Shown: one piece after another, positions 35,817 to 45,591 of the stretch
Layout of the letters: every line of letters begins with the position of its first letter
How positions within the stretch are numbered: position 1 is the first letter of the stretch
Assembly (NCBI RefSeq): GCF_016757735.1
Contig: NZ_CP068439.1
Location: 2,940,001-3,004,000, forward strand
DNA: 64,000 nt
Reading direction: 5' to 3'
From: Aequorivita iocasae
GTDB taxonomy: Bacteria > Bacteroidota > Bacteroidia > Flavobacteriales > Flavobacteriaceae
Program-made: the position numbers and the translations under genes
The notes under the pieces: model-generated
Databases searched by the model: none
What the model was told of the DNA's origin: nothing
What the model saw: only the letters and a program-made list of their open reading frames with translations

Positions 35817-36551
35817 TTAGAATTGGTTTTTGGTCGTTTCCAGACTGTCAAGGAATGTTAGAAGCTTGATCATAAAAAGGTCTGGATTGGATTTATTGAG
35901 CGCTTTATAGGTTTTATAGAAGTCGCGAATCTCTTTGTCTTTTTCAGGAATGAATTCACGTAAATCCTTTTCGGAATCTACCAATGAATACCTTCCCTTG
36001 CTTTTCACTATATAAAAATTTGCCTCGGAAAATCTATACTGAATACCGCTATTTAGAGCTTTATCTTTTTTCTTTTTAGTGTGTTTTATATACAATTCAA
36101 AAACATTTCCAAGATAGGCAGCCTCGAAAAAACCATTGCCCGAAATATTTAAATCCACATCGCTTAACCTAACAAAATTGTGACTGCCAACCGAAAAAGA
36201 TGCTACAAATTCAGGAATGAGCTTGACGTTAAAAATGCTTAAATTATCATCAGAACGCGTTAACAGATTGTCTTCCAATAAATCATAATTCAAAAGCACG
36301 TTTACATAGTACTGGCCATTATAAGTTACGGACCCACGAGTATAATCATACCCGTTATAATATCTGTAAGTGCCATCAGTATTTAAGAAAGGGTCAGTAA
36401 ATTCCGTTCCATTATAAAGACCCGTATTTTCCAGCCCTACAATCTTATCGTAGGTTTCATAAATTTCATTCGGCAGTTTTGATTGTGAAAACGCTACCAG
36501 ATTAAGCAGCAGGAAAAATAGAAAGAAACGGTAGGCTTTAGAAATGTTCAT
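35817..36551 (-). CDS. secreted protein at head of the TonB/DUF4249 operon
   Basis: 244 residues from ATG 36551 (a TTG two codons upstream is weaker). Signal peptide AYRFFLFFLLLNLVAFS. The mature protein is beta-rich: YYNGYDYTRGSVTYNGQYYVNVLLNYDLLEDNLL resembles proteins that record a surface coordinate or ligand, and there is a basic patch KHTKKKKDKA. I recognise no named family. The stop lies 19 nt before the TonB receptor start, which ties it to that system. No -7 element with both halves is clear upstream. Confidence 0.72.
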   Translation of the reverse strand: MNISKAYRFFLFFLLLNLVAFSQSKLPNEIYETYDKIVGLENTGLYNGTEFTDPFLNTDGTYRYYNGYDYTRGSVTYNGQYYVNVLLNYDLLEDNLLTRSDDNLSIFNVKLIPEFVASFSVGSHNFVRLSDVDLNISGNGFFEAAYLGNVFELYIKHTKKKKDKALNSGIQYRFSEANFYIVKSKGRYSLVDSEKDLREFIPEKDKEIRDFYKTYKALNKSNPDLFMIKLLTFLDSLETTKNQF

Positions 36552-36686
36552 TATCAAATTTTGCGATTTTAAAAGTACAAAAAAACAACTCTTAAACTAA
36601 AACCCTTCCTATTAAATCAACTTTTATCTTCAAATTTTCTATTTTGGAAACTTATCTTCGTAGAAATCTTGAAGAATAATTTTATA

Positions 36687-37166
36687 ATGAAAGCAGCAAC
36701 ACTCAAAGAAATAAAGACAGAGCTTACCCACCGTTCCACGCAGGAGTTGCTGGAACTTTGCCTTCGGCTTTCAAAATTCAAAAAGGAAAACAAAGAACTG
36801 CTTACTTACCTTTTGTTTGAGTCTGCCGATGAAGAAGCCTTTATTCAAAGTATCAAAGACAAGGTTGATGCAGATTTTGAAATGATAAATACCAAAACCT
36901 TCTTCTACATAAAAAAAAGCGTTCGGAAAATTTTGAGAGAGCTCAAAAAATTCATCCGTTATTCACAAAATAAGGAAACTGAAGTAGAACTTTTGCTTTA
37001 TTTTTGTGAAAAACTGAAAGATTTTAAACCATCCATTAAAAGAAACACAACCCTTTCCAACCTTTACTTTAGGCAAATAGAGTTTGCAAAAAAGAAAGTT
37101 TCAACCTTGCACGAAGATTTGCAGTATGATTTCAATTTGGAAATAGAAGAACTATCAAAATTTTAA
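36687..37166 (+). CDS. conserved all-helical protein of unknown function
   Basis: 159 residues from ATG 36687; an earlier in-frame start would add six residues of leader. The protein is helical, charged and cytosolic: TLKEIKTELTHRSTQELLELCLRLSKFKKEN, then FFYIKKSVRKILRELKKFIRYS and CEKLKDFKPSIKR. No catalytic motif. The arsenate-reductase-like gene starts 6 nt after its stop, so the two are an operon, but the link gives no clear function. Confidence 0.75.
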   Translation: MKAATLKEIKTELTHRSTQELLELCLRLSKFKKENKELLTYLLFESADEEAFIQSIKDKVDADFEMINTKTFFYIKKSVRKILRELKKFIRYSQNKETEVELLLYFCEKLKDFKPSIKRNTTLSNLYFRQIEFAKKKVSTLHEDLQYDFNLEIEELSKF

Positions 37167-37172
37167 AAAAAC

Positions 37173-37514
37173 ATGATAACATTTTACCACAACCCCCGTT
37201 GCAGCAAATCGCGCCAGGCCTTGAATTTATTGGAAGAGAAAGGAGAAACCATTGAAGTTGTAAGATATCTTGAAACCCCTCCATCCCACCAAGAACTGAA
37301 ACAAGTAATTGAACTTTTAGGAATTGCACCTATTGATTTGGTTAGGACACAGGAAGAAGTCTGGAAGACAACCTATAAAAATAAAAATCTAAGTGATGAG
37401 CAAATCATTGATGCCATGGTACAAAACCCCAAGTTAATTGAACGCCCTATTGCAATTAAAGGAACCCATGCTATAATAGGAAGACCTCCCCAACAGGTGC
37501 TTGATATTTTATAG
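37173..37514 (+). CDS. ArsC/Spx-family thioredoxin-fold protein (arsenate reductase-like)
   Basis: 113 residues with the glutaredoxin-linked ArsC fold. The active-site loop is HNPRCSKSRQAL (catalytic Cys10, equivalent to CGTSR in E. coli ArsC), followed by the Arg-containing VRTQEEVWK and the RPIAI segment with its Arg near residue 90 and GRPPQQVL near 104, together the three-Arg oxyanion pattern. True arsenate reduction is plausible; YffB- or Spx-like redox roles are alternatives, and no arsenite efflux gene is adjacent. Translated with the helical protein upstream (6-nt gap). Confidence 0.85.
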   Translation: MITFYHNPRCSKSRQALNLLEEKGETIEVVRYLETPPSHQELKQVIELLGIAPIDLVRTQEEVWKTTYKNKNLSDEQIIDAMVQNPKLIERPIAIKGTHAIIGRPPQQVLDIL

Positions 37515-37598
37515 GTTTGCGATATTTATTTAACAGAACTTTAGCAATTTCCAATTAAACCACGGCTATTTTCGTGTGTCAAAATTGCTAAAAATTAC

Positions 37599-40088
37599 AT
37601 GAAAATAACCCTCTCGTTTCTGTTCGCACTTGCCTCCACGATCTTATTGGCGCAAAACCCTGATAATAAAGAAGTTCTTATAAAAGGCATTATTCTTGAA
37701 GAAGGCACCAACTACCCTTTGGAATATTCCACAGTCTCTTTTATAAATAAACAAGGAAAGACCGTTACAGGAGGCATAACCGACACCGAGGGAAAATATA
37801 GTATTGAAGTGCCCCCAGGCGTTTATACTGTGAAATTTGAATTTATCTCCTATAAATCCAAAGAACTAAAAAACCAAAACCTAACCAAAAACACCACCCT
37901 TCCCACTGTAAATCTGGCTTTGGACGCAGCTAGTTTGGACGAAGTCGTAATACGTGCTGAAACTACTGAAGTACAAGTACGGCTCGATAAAAAAATATAC
38001 AATATTGGTAAAGACCTTACCGCAGGAGGAGCCACAGTAAGTGATGCGCTAAATAACGTGCCTTCGGTAACGGTTGATATTGACGGGGCCATTGCCCTTC
38101 GCGGAAATGAAAATGTACGTATTCTTATTAATGGAAAACCTTCAGCAATTGCAGGATTTGGCTCCACTGATGCCTTGCGACAGCTGCCTGCAGAAGCCAT
38201 TGAACGTGTAGAGGTTATTACTTCGCCTTCTGCCCGATACGATGCTGAAGGAACCGCCGGAATTTTAAATATAATTCTTAAAAAGGAAAAAACGCTTGGG
38301 CTTAACGGCTCACTAAGTACCAGTCTTGGCGTGCCGCTTAACAGCAGCGCGTCGGGAAATATAAATTTACGTACGGACAAGTTCAATATTTTCAATACTA
38401 CGGGCGTATATTACCGGAATAGTCCCGGAAATGCATTTTTTAACAATAATTACTTTCCACGGACCGTAATAGACTCTGCAGGAAATCAAGTAATAAGAGA
38501 ACCACAATTTGACCAAGTAATAGAAAGAAGAAAATATGACCGAATGGGGAAAGGCTTCAATACCAACCTTGGGATTGAATATTTTTTAACCGACAAATCA
38601 TCGGTCACCGCAAGTGTGTTTTATCGCAAAGGCGATGGAGAGGATGAGACAACGAACAATACCTTTAACTACAACAATAATACGATTGAGGAACGAATTA
38701 CGCGAATTGAGATTGAAAGCGAAGATGACAAATCTTATCAATTTTCATTGAATTACGTTAATGATTTTAATGATAACGGCCATAAATTAACAGCCGATTT
38801 TCAATATGAAAGTGATAAAGAAACTGAACGGTCATTTATAACGGAACGAGAAGTTTTTCCAGATAATGAAATACTTCCGGCCGAGGATATAATTCAAAAA
38901 GAAGACCAAACAGAATATTTGGCACAGGCCGATTATGTGTTGCCCATTGGGGAAAACGCACAGTTTGAGGCAGGGTATCGAGGTAATTTTGAAGAAACCA
39001 TTACAGATTACACCTTATTGGAAGAAAGAGGAACTTCGGGCATCTTTGATAGAAATGACAGTCTTTCCAATATTTTCACCTATAATGAAAATGTACACGC
39101 CGTTTATTCACAATACGGAAATAAATTTGGAAAATTCTCCTTTCTGCTCGGGCTTCGTGTTGAAAACACACAGTTAAAAGGAAAGGTCGATGCTGAGAAT
39201 GTAACCGAGAATACCTCTTTCGACCTAAATTTTGACAAAAATTATACAGGTCTTTTCCCCACTGTAAACTTGACGTATGAGCTGAAAGAAAATGAAAACA
39301 TTACGTTGGGTTATAACCGACGTATTAATAGACCGCGCAATTGGTTCATAAATCCATTCCCTTCACGTTCCAGTGAAGCAAACGTGTTTCAGGGCAATCC
39401 AGATTTGGATCCTGCCTACGCAAGCGCTTTTGACTTGGGGTATCTAAAACGATGGAAAAAACTTACCTTAACTTCTTCTATCTATTACCAATATGAAACC
39501 GATGCGTTTGAAAGAGTTCAGGAAGAAACCGGTGAAGTTACAAGCAACGGAATTCCGGTAATCCGTACAATTCCTATTAACCTTTCCACAAACGAGCGTT
39601 ACGGCTTTGAACTGGGCTTGCTATACAACCCAACAAAATGGTTAAACTTAAACGGTAGTTTTAATTATTTTCTCTTTAAAACGGAAGGATTTTATAATGA
39701 TGTAGATTACGGTGCTGAAAATACCAGTTATTTTGGCCGCTTCAGCAGTAAAGTGAAGCTGCCCGCTAAAATTGAATGGCAAACCAATGCTTTTTACAGA
39801 GGACCTTCAAACAACTCGCAAACAGCATCTGACGGCATCCTTTCCGTAGATATGGCAATGAGTAAAGACATTATGGATGACAACGGAACCTTGGCTTTGA
39901 ATGTTAGTGATCTTTTCAACACCAGAAAAAGAAACAGCATTACAACTACCGATACATTTACAAGTGAAAGTGAATTCCAATGGCGACAACGCCAAGTAAC
40001 TCTTACTTTCACTTATAGATTCAACCAGAAAAAACAGCGCCAACGTCCGGAAAGAGGTAATGATGACGATGGTGGTTTTGAAGGTTAA
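37599..40088 (+). CDS. outer-membrane receptor with carboxypeptidase-like domain (OMP_b-brl_3 type)
   Basis: 829 residues with signal peptide LSFLFALASTILLA. A carboxypeptidase-regulatory-like domain (~25-110) leads to a TonB-box-like LDEVVIRAE, a plug (GGATVSDALNNVPSVTVDIDGAIALRGNENVRILINGKPSAI, then AIERVEVITSPSARYDAEGTAGILNIILKK) and a barrel of the PF14905 group with Asn-rich extracellular loops. It ends FTYRFNQKKQRQ followed by a polar tail. Ligand unknown; no SusD-like or DUF4249 partner follows. Single gene with its own terminator. Confidence 0.9.
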   Translation: MKITLSFLFALASTILLAQNPDNKEVLIKGIILEEGTNYPLEYSTVSFINKQGKTVTGGITDTEGKYSIEVPPGVYTVKFEFISYKSKELKNQNLTKNTTLPTVNLALDAASLDEVVIRAETTEVQVRLDKKIYNIGKDLTAGGATVSDALNNVPSVTVDIDGAIALRGNENVRILINGKPSAIAGFGSTDALRQLPAEAIERVEVITSPSARYDAEGTAGILNIILKKEKTLGLNGSLSTSLGVPLNSSASGNINLRTDKFNIFNTTGVYYRNSPGNAFFNNNYFPRTVIDSAGNQVIREPQFDQVIERRKYDRMGKGFNTNLGIEYFLTDKSSVTASVFYRKGDGEDETTNNTFNYNNNTIEERITRIEIESEDDKSYQFSLNYVNDFNDNGHKLTADFQYESDKETERSFITEREVFPDNEILPAEDIIQKEDQTEYLAQADYVLPIGENAQFEAGYRGNFEETITDYTLLEERGTSGIFDRNDSLSNIFTYNENVHAVYSQYGNKFGKFSFLLGLRVENTQLKGKVDAENVTENTSFDLNFDKNYTGLFPTVNLTYELKENENITLGYNRRINRPRNWFINPFPSRSSEANVFQGNPDLDPAYASAFDLGYLKRWKKLTLTSSIYYQYETDAFERVQEETGEVTSNGIPVIRTIPINLSTNERYGFELGLLYNPTKWLNLNGSFNYFLFKTEGFYNDVDYGAENTSYFGRFSSKVKLPAKIEWQTNAFYRGPSNNSQTASDGILSVDMAMSKDIMDDNGTLALNVSDLFNTRKRNSITTTDTFTSESEFQWRQRQVTLTFTYRFNQKKQRQRPERGNDDDGGFEG

Positions 40089-40106
40089 CCGTGATTGATT
40101 GCCAAT

Positions 40107-40138
40107 AAAAAAGGGAACCAAATTGGTTCCCTTTTTTT
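40107..40138. terminator. bidirectional terminator
   Basis: AAAAAAGGGAACCAA and TTGGTTCCCTTTTTTT are near-perfect complements around a minimal loop, with A- and T-runs on either side. It serves the receptor gene (plus) and the 56-codon gene (minus), which converge here. Confidence 0.92.
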
Positions 40139-40158
40139 ATATATTTTTTTAAAAGAAA

Positions 40159-40329
40159 TTATTTCAATTCCTTTTTTTTCTTTTCCTCACGCTTCAATTT
40201 CCAGTTTTCATAAAGCGCTCCCCCGATCCAGTAAGGAAGAATGCTCACCAAGAAAATCATTAACCAAAAACCCATGGTAAGGATGGTTAAAAATGCAAGA
40301 AAACCTAGATATTGTTCAAATGTAAACAT
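40159..40329 (-). CDS. small membrane protein, 56 aa
   Basis: ATG 40329 opens a 56-codon frame: MFTFEQYLGFLAFLTILTMG, a continuing hydrophobic segment to ILPYWIGGALYENW, then the very basic tail KLKREEKKKKELK. One long or two short transmembrane helices with a positively charged cytosolic end. It stops 20 nt before the shared terminator. The space between receptor and fumC is otherwise empty, and codon use is normal, so I treat it as real. No family assigned. Confidence 0.68.
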   Translation of the reverse strand: MFTFEQYLGFLAFLTILTMGFWLMIFLVSILPYWIGGALYENWKLKREEKKKKELK

Positions 40330-40431
40330 GATGCAGCTTTTTTTAAATGATGCCCCAAAGATAATAGGTTTTTTTGAAAAACGACTACAAAAATTTTCGA
40401 TTTATTCACAACAAATAAACAGCCGTGCGGG

Positions 40432-40462
40432 TTGACCAACTTTTGGCTTTTCGCTACCTTTG
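40432..40462 (+). promoter_or_regulatory. sigma-A type Bacteroidota promoter of fumC
   Basis: TTG (40432-40434), 20-nt spacer, TACCTTTG (40455-40462), 39 nt before the ATG of fumC. Confidence 0.8.
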
Positions 40463-40501
40463 GCATAAGAATTCATTTATTTCAAATTAAAGACTTTAAC
40501 A

Positions 40502-41896
40502 ATGCAATACAGAATAGAAAAAGACACCATGGGCGAGGTAAAAGTACCTGCCGATAAACTTTGGGGCGCACAAACCGAGCGTTCTTTCGAAAACTTTAAA
40601 ATCGGCCCCCGTGCTTCCATGCCGATGGAAATTATATATGGTTTTGCATATTTAAAGAAAGCCGCCGCCTACACCAATTGCGATCTTGGCGTTCTTTCGG
40701 AAGAAAAAAGAGATTTGATTGCCAAAGTTTGCGATGAAATTTTGGAAGGAAAACACGACGATCAATTTCCACTGGTAATCTGGCAAACCGGAAGCGGAAC
40801 CCAAAGCAATATGAACGTGAATGAGGTAATTGCAAACCGTGCCCATCAACTTGCCGGAAAAACTATAGGTGAAGGCGATAAAACGCTTCAACCAAATGAC
40901 GATGTAAATAAATCACAATCCTCAAACGATACTTTCCCAACGGGGATGCACATTGCTGCTTATAAAAAATTGATTGAAACCACCCTACCTGGTGTGGAAC
41001 AACTTCAGAAAACACTTTCAAAAAAAGCATCGGAATTTAAAGATGTTGTAAAAATAGGTCGTACCCATTTTATGGACGCCACTCCCCTAACCCTCGGACA
41101 GGAGTTTAGTGGTTATGCTGCACAACTTGAGCACGGAATCAAAGCATTAAAAAACACCCTACCACATTTGGCAGAACTTGCATTGGGAGGAACCGCTGTG
41201 GGAACTGGCTTAAACACCCCTAAAGGCTACGATGTAAAAGTTGCCGAATACATTTCAAAGTTTACTGATCTGCCTTTTGTTACAGCAAAAAATAAGTTTG
41301 AAGCCCTTGCAGCACACGATGCTTTTGTAGAAAGCCACGGTGCTTTAAAGCAATTGGCGGTTTCGTTAAATAAAATTGCAAATGATGTGCGAATGCTTGC
41401 CAGCGGCCCAAGAAGCGGTATTGGCGAAATCAACATTCCAGCAAATGAGCCCGGTTCTTCCATTATGCCTGGAAAAGTTAATCCTACACAATGCGAAGCA
41501 CTGACAATGGTTTGTGCGCAAGTGATCGGGAATGATATGGCTATCGCCGTGGGAGGAATGCAAGGCCAATTTGAATTAAACGTTTTCAAACCCGTAATGG
41601 CAGCAAACTTTCTTCAATCAGCGCAATTGATTGGCGATGCCTGTGTGTCTTTTGATGTCCATTGCGCACAAGGTATTGAGCCAAATTACGAAGTAATCAA
41701 AAAACAGTTGAACAATAGTTTAATGCTAGTAACTGCCTTAAATCCAAAAATCGGCTACTACAAAGCTGCGGAAATTGCAAACACGGCACATAAAAACGGA
41801 ACAACATTAAAAGAAGAAGCTGTAAATCTTGGTTATTTAACTGCGGAAGAATTTGACGAATGGGTAAAACCAGAGGATATGGTGGGAAGCCTTTAA
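40502..41896 (+). CDS. fumC: class II fumarate hydratase
   Basis: 464 residues, cytosolic homotetrameric iron-independent fumarase converting fumarate and malate in the TCA cycle. It begins [26 protein letters not shown] (fumarase/aspartase N-terminus), contains [18 protein letters not shown] and the TSFD-equivalent catalytic pair [11 protein letters not shown] plus [16 protein letters not shown], and the superfamily signature [16 protein letters not shown]. Length and motif order are canonical. Flanked by its own promoter and terminator: monocistronic. Confidence 0.97.
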   Translation: MQYRIEKDTMGEVKVPADKLWGAQTERSFENFKIGPRASMPMEIIYGFAYLKKAAAYTNCDLGVLSEEKRDLIAKVCDEILEGKHDDQFPLVIWQTGSGTQSNMNVNEVIANRAHQLAGKTIGEGDKTLQPNDDVNKSQSSNDTFPTGMHIAAYKKLIETTLPGVEQLQKTLSKKASEFKDVVKIGRTHFMDATPLTLGQEFSGYAAQLEHGIKALKNTLPHLAELALGGTAVGTGLNTPKGYDVKVAEYISKFTDLPFVTAKNKFEALAAHDAFVESHGALKQLAVSLNKIANDVRMLASGPRSGIGEINIPANEPGSSIMPGKVNPTQCEALTMVCAQVIGNDMAIAVGGMQGQFELNVFKPVMAANFLQSAQLIGDACVSFDVHCAQGIEPNYEVIKKQLNNSLMLVTALNPKIGYYKAAEIANTAHKNGTTLKEEAVNLGYLTAEEFDEWVKPEDMVGSL

Positions 41897-41910
41897 GTTT
41901 TAATGAATTT

Positions 41911-41944
41911 AAAAAGGGGTGAACATTCGTTCACCCCTTTTTTT
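41911..41944. terminator. bidirectional terminator between fumC and ccsA
   Basis: AAAAAGGGGTGAAC (41911-41924) pairs perfectly with GTTCACCCCTTTTT (41929-41942) around a 4-nt loop. The right T-run overlaps the last codons of the convergent cytochrome c biogenesis gene. Confidence 0.93.
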
Positions 41945-44900
41945 ACTTCAACCTTTTCTTCTTCTTGCCATAAAATTTCCTATACCTAAAATAGGCAACC
42001 GTACTTAAAATGGCTGCAAATAGTGTGATCCACCAAACAAAAGTGGGTGTTGCTGGCGCATCGCCACTTGCATAGGAATGTAAACCACTTAGATAAAAAT
42101 TCACTCCAAAATAAGTCATCATAATTGAGGCGTAGGCAAACATTGCCAAAACATTGAACGTCCATCGGCCGCGAAGTCCGGGAACCAAACGTGCGTGGAT
42201 TACAAATGCATAAATCATAATGCTTATAAGGGCCCAAGTTTCCTTCGGGTCCCAGCCCCAATAGCGCCCCCAACTTTCATTGGCCCATTGGCCCCCCAAA
42301 AAGTTCCCAATAGTGAGTAAAACCAAGCCAACCGTCAGCGCCATTTCAGTGATAACGGTTAATTCGCTGATGTTGATTTCCATCTTTTTGTAATTGCCCT
42401 TTGTGGTAAAAATCATAAGAAACAATGATACCGCCGCTAAGATCATACCCAACGTAAAAGGTCCGTAGCTCATAACAATCACTGCCACGTGAATCATTAG
42501 CCAATAACTGTCCAAGACCGGCTGTAAAGTAGAAATTGATGGATCCAACCAGTTCTCGTGAGCAACCCAAAGTATGATTGCTCCTGCAAAAGCCGTGGCT
42601 GCTACAGTTAAATCACTCTTTCTTCCGAAAGCCAATCCAAAGAAAATGGTAGCCCAAGCCACATAGACTACAGATTCATACGCATCACTCCAAGGGGCAT
42701 GACCACTTATATACCAGCGCAATGCCAAACCTAATGTCATCACAGCAAAGAAAATCCACATTATTATTTTTGAACCTTTGATGAGGGTGCGAAGTATTTT
42801 TCGATCCTTGAAAAGTTGTGCAATAATAAAAACCATCATCAAGATTCCGAAAATGGCAAAATACTTATAAAGCCTGTTGAAAATATCTGCTTTGTTATAA
42901 ATAGTTTCCGCACGGAGTTTGTTTTCTGAAGGCATTACTTCTTCGCCATATTTTTTCTGGAAATTGGTTATACTTTCCAAAAATTCATCCGCCTGCGTAT
43001 AATCGCCAGTTTCCCTTGCCTTTTTCAAGCTGTCGAAATATAGCGGCAAAATATTTTTGGCGTAAAGCGAATCCATTCCCTTAAGATTGGCCTCTCCCAA
43101 TTCGGGATAGGAAACCCATTTATTGCCTTCATCATCTGGAATGGGAAAGATTTTCAGAATACTTCCGCTAAGGGCGGCATTCAAAAGTGAAAAGTTTTCG
43201 TGGGCGCGTATAAAATCCTTTTGAAATTGATTGGGTGTATTGGTACGTGTTGCAGCTTCCAAATAAGGCTCCAGCTTATAATTTCCTTTTTCATCAAAAA
43301 GGTCAAGCAGGGCAATATCCTTTTGGCCTTCGGGAACACCGGCTACGTGGCGAATACTGTCATTGCCTCTTTTTAAAGCAATCAGCGGCACTTCTACCCA
43401 AAGTCTTGGAAACTCCGCCATAGAGATGAAAACCTGGTTAGCATCCAAGCCTTCATAATTTTCATCTCTACTAATCTTTCGCAAAAGCTCATTTGCAAAA
43501 GTATTGATGGGTTTCATCCGCCCGTTATCCTGAATTATTAAATGGCCAAATTTTGCCGCATGCTCCTTACTCACCGCATTTGCTTTTATCAATGAGTCAA
43601 TTTGCTTCTTTGGCACTGCTTTATGGGCTGGGGAGCCGTGGTGCTGTGCAATTCCAGAAAGCGAAAAAAGCAGCACCAAAATAGTGATCATACTTTTCTT
43701 TTTCTGCTTTATTCTTTTTAAAATCTCTTCCAATTTTCCAAAACGGCTATGCTTACTGAACAGAATGGCCATCAAGCCGAAATAAAGGAAAAAATAACCG
43801 ATATAGGTAATCCAAGTTCCCCACCAATCATGGTTTACCGAGAGAATGGTTCCGCCTTCGTCTGGATCAAAACCAGACTGGAAAAAACGGTAGCCTTCGT
43901 GGTCGAGCACATTATTCATAAAAATATCTGTATCAAAATGGGTCTTGTCCTCATTAATGACGGTGACTTTACTTTTGAAGGAAGAATATCCTTTTTCGGT
44001 ACCGGGATATTTTTCGGCAATAAAATCGTTTAAGGTTATGCTAAATGGAAGCTCAATTTCCTTTGAGCCATAACTGGTATAAACCTTTAACCCTGCGATT
44101 TCAGTTTCAACAGGATTGGGAGCTGTTCCCTTGCCGCCGAGCATTGCAATGGTTTTTGATTCATCGCCAGAAGCTATTTTAAGGATAAGTGCGTCTTGAT
44201 TGCTGGGTTGATCTGCGGCTGCCTTAACAACACCAAACTCTCCTTTGGTGACAGGCTCAGGAATTACAAATGAAATGCCGCCCATACGGTAAAGAGAGCG
44301 AAGGTTAAAGGGCTGTACGCTGTCTGCAACCACTTTTCCTTGAGATTGATCTGCCATTATCATATAATCACCTTCAAAAGGGCTGGAAATAGTATAATTG
44401 CCATCTTCGGAATAGGTGATGTTAATTGCCCCATCCGTAGGCTCGTTAACTGCAAATAGAATGTTGTGGATGCTTGAAACTTCTCCTACTTTCACCCAAT
44501 GGTCATGACGCTCGCCATCACCCGCTTCCACTATCTTTATATATTCTTCCCCATTGTCACTGGGCGTAAGACCCTCTACGGCACCTTTTATAAATTCTTT
44601 AAATTTGATGGTTACCGGTTGGTTATTGTAATCGGTTTCTATGATGAAATCGTTGTCCAGTTTTTCAGAAAGTCGTAATGCTTTTGGTTTTAATTTTCTA
44701 CGTTGCGCCACTCCATCAATCACATAGTCACCATCGATAAAAACATCCAAATATGATTGTTCAGAAAGTATAGTGTTTTCCGTTTGCCCTTCTCGAATGT
44801 GCATTACTCCTTCAAAACCAATATAGCGCGTAACGAAAGCACCAATAATTATTAAAATGAAAGCCAAATGGAGCATTAACGAAGCCCACATTTTTCGCTT

Positions 44901-45125
44901 GTGAAGATTATAGCGAAAAATATTCCCCACAAAGTTGATTACAAAAAGCAACATTATTGCCTCAAACCACCAAGCATTGTATATAAGTTCACGTGTATAG
45001 GCCGTTGGCGGGCTTTGGGAGTCGGCGTCCATAAAGGTTCCAGCGGCCATAGCTGCTGCAAAAACGATAAATAAAACGGCTGTTAAACGGGTAGAGAAAA
45101 GAACGGAAGCAATCTTTTTTTGCAT
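41943..45125 (-). CDS. ResB-CcsA fusion, cytochrome c biogenesis (System II)
   Basis: 1060 residues from ATG 45125. The N-terminal half is ResB-like: four helices separated by a long periplasmic domain (FEGVMHIREGQTENT... FQSGFDPDEGGTILSVNHDWWGTWITYIGYFFLYFGL). A central periplasmic stretch begins after a second hydrophobic segment (SMITILVLLFSLSGIAQHHG), and the C-terminal part is CcsA with the tryptophan-rich haem motif WGRYWGWDPKETWALISIMIYAFVIHAR and external His-bearing loops. System II proteins bring haem across the membrane and join it to CxxCH apocytochromes. The fused form is usual in Bacteroidota. A minus-strand TATTTTTG lies at 45143-45150. Confidence 0.93.
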   Translation of the reverse strand: MQKKIASVLFSTRLTAVLFIVFAAAMAAGTFMDADSQSPPTAYTRELIYNAWWFEAIMLLFVINFVGNIFRYNLHKRKMWASLMLHLAFILIIIGAFVTRYIGFEGVMHIREGQTENTILSEQSYLDVFIDGDYVIDGVAQRRKLKPKALRLSEKLDNDFIIETDYNNQPVTIKFKEFIKGAVEGLTPSDNGEEYIKIVEAGDGERHDHWVKVGEVSSIHNILFAVNEPTDGAINITYSEDGNYTISSPFEGDYMIMADQSQGKVVADSVQPFNLRSLYRMGGISFVIPEPVTKGEFGVVKAAADQPSNQDALILKIASGDESKTIAMLGGKGTAPNPVETEIAGLKVYTSYGSKEIELPFSITLNDFIAEKYPGTEKGYSSFKSKVTVINEDKTHFDTDIFMNNVLDHEGYRFFQSGFDPDEGGTILSVNHDWWGTWITYIGYFFLYFGLMAILFSKHSRFGKLEEILKRIKQKKKSMITILVLLFSLSGIAQHHGSPAHKAVPKKQIDSLIKANAVSKEHAAKFGHLIIQDNGRMKPINTFANELLRKISRDENYEGLDANQVFISMAEFPRLWVEVPLIALKRGNDSIRHVAGVPEGQKDIALLDLFDEKGNYKLEPYLEAATRTNTPNQFQKDFIRAHENFSLLNAALSGSILKIFPIPDDEGNKWVSYPELGEANLKGMDSLYAKNILPLYFDSLKKARETGDYTQADEFLESITNFQKKYGEEVMPSENKLRAETIYNKADIFNRLYKYFAIFGILMMVFIIAQLFKDRKILRTLIKGSKIIMWIFFAVMTLGLALRWYISGHAPWSDAYESVVYVAWATIFFGLAFGRKSDLTVAATAFAGAIILWVAHENWLDPSISTLQPVLDSYWLMIHVAVIVMSYGPFTLGMILAAVSLFLMIFTTKGNYKKMEINISELTVITEMALTVGLVLLTIGNFLGGQWANESWGRYWGWDPKETWALISIMIYAFVIHARLVPGLRGRWTFNVLAMFAYASIMMTYFGVNFYLSGLHSYASGDAPATPTFVWWITLFAAILSTVAYFRYRKFYGKKKKRLK

Positions 45126-45183
45126 TATAGGAAATTTTGGCGCAAAAATAAGGAATTGCACCCATTTAGACTACTGAAATCTG

Positions 45184-45591
45184 TTAACTATTGCCGTTTT
45201 TTAAGTCTTCTTTTCTGGCGTTGAAAATATTCAGATGTATGAAAGTTCCCATGTTTCGGGCACGATTTTTAGCAACATTGGCTGTGTCGCCTTCAAAAAG
45301 CTCATCAATGGTTTCATGCCAAAGGTTGATCCACGTCCCAAAGTGCAGTTCGTTAACGGCACCACCCACTTTTTTATCTACCTCAATATGAGCGTGCATA
45401 GGGTTTCCGAAGTATTTTCTTTTAAAGAAAAGATTTGTCTCCCAGAAATCGGTCAGCAATTCTAAGTGAGTTTCCCAATCGGTGATAATTCCATTAAAAA
45501 TAGGCCCTAGAAGTGCGTCTTTTCTAATTTTTGAATAAAACGTTCTTACCAGCAAAGACACATCTTCTCGGGACTCTATTTTCTTTTTCAT
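45184..45591 (-). CDS. group III truncated haemoglobin
   Basis: 135 residues with the short 2/2 globin fold: SREDVSLLVRTFYSKIRKDALLGPIF at the A/B helices, WETHLELLTDFWETNLF (C/E region), the GNPMHAHIEV segment with a candidate haem-ligand His, and ELHFGTWINLWHETIDELFEG near the G helix. Truncated haemoglobins bind O2 or NO and are often linked to nitrosative stress. It follows the 95-residue membrane protein directly (adjacent coordinates) and lies opposite a Crp/Fnr regulator, which could control it. Confidence 0.88.
   Translation of the reverse strand: MKKKIESREDVSLLVRTFYSKIRKDALLGPIFNGIITDWETHLELLTDFWETNLFFKRKYFGNPMHAHIEVDKKVGGAVNELHFGTWINLWHETIDELFEGDTANVAKNRARNMGTFIHLNIFNARKEDLKNGNS

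Noticed and set aside
30091-36551. A SusC/SusD polysaccharide utilisation locus
   Set aside because: There is no SusD-like lipoprotein and no glycoside hydrolase; the partner lipoprotein is DUF4249 type.
37850-38395. A 181-codon minus-strand frame
   Set aside because: Antisense to the plug region of the outer-membrane receptor; composition (Ser/Arg/Pro-rich) is typical of an antisense shadow.
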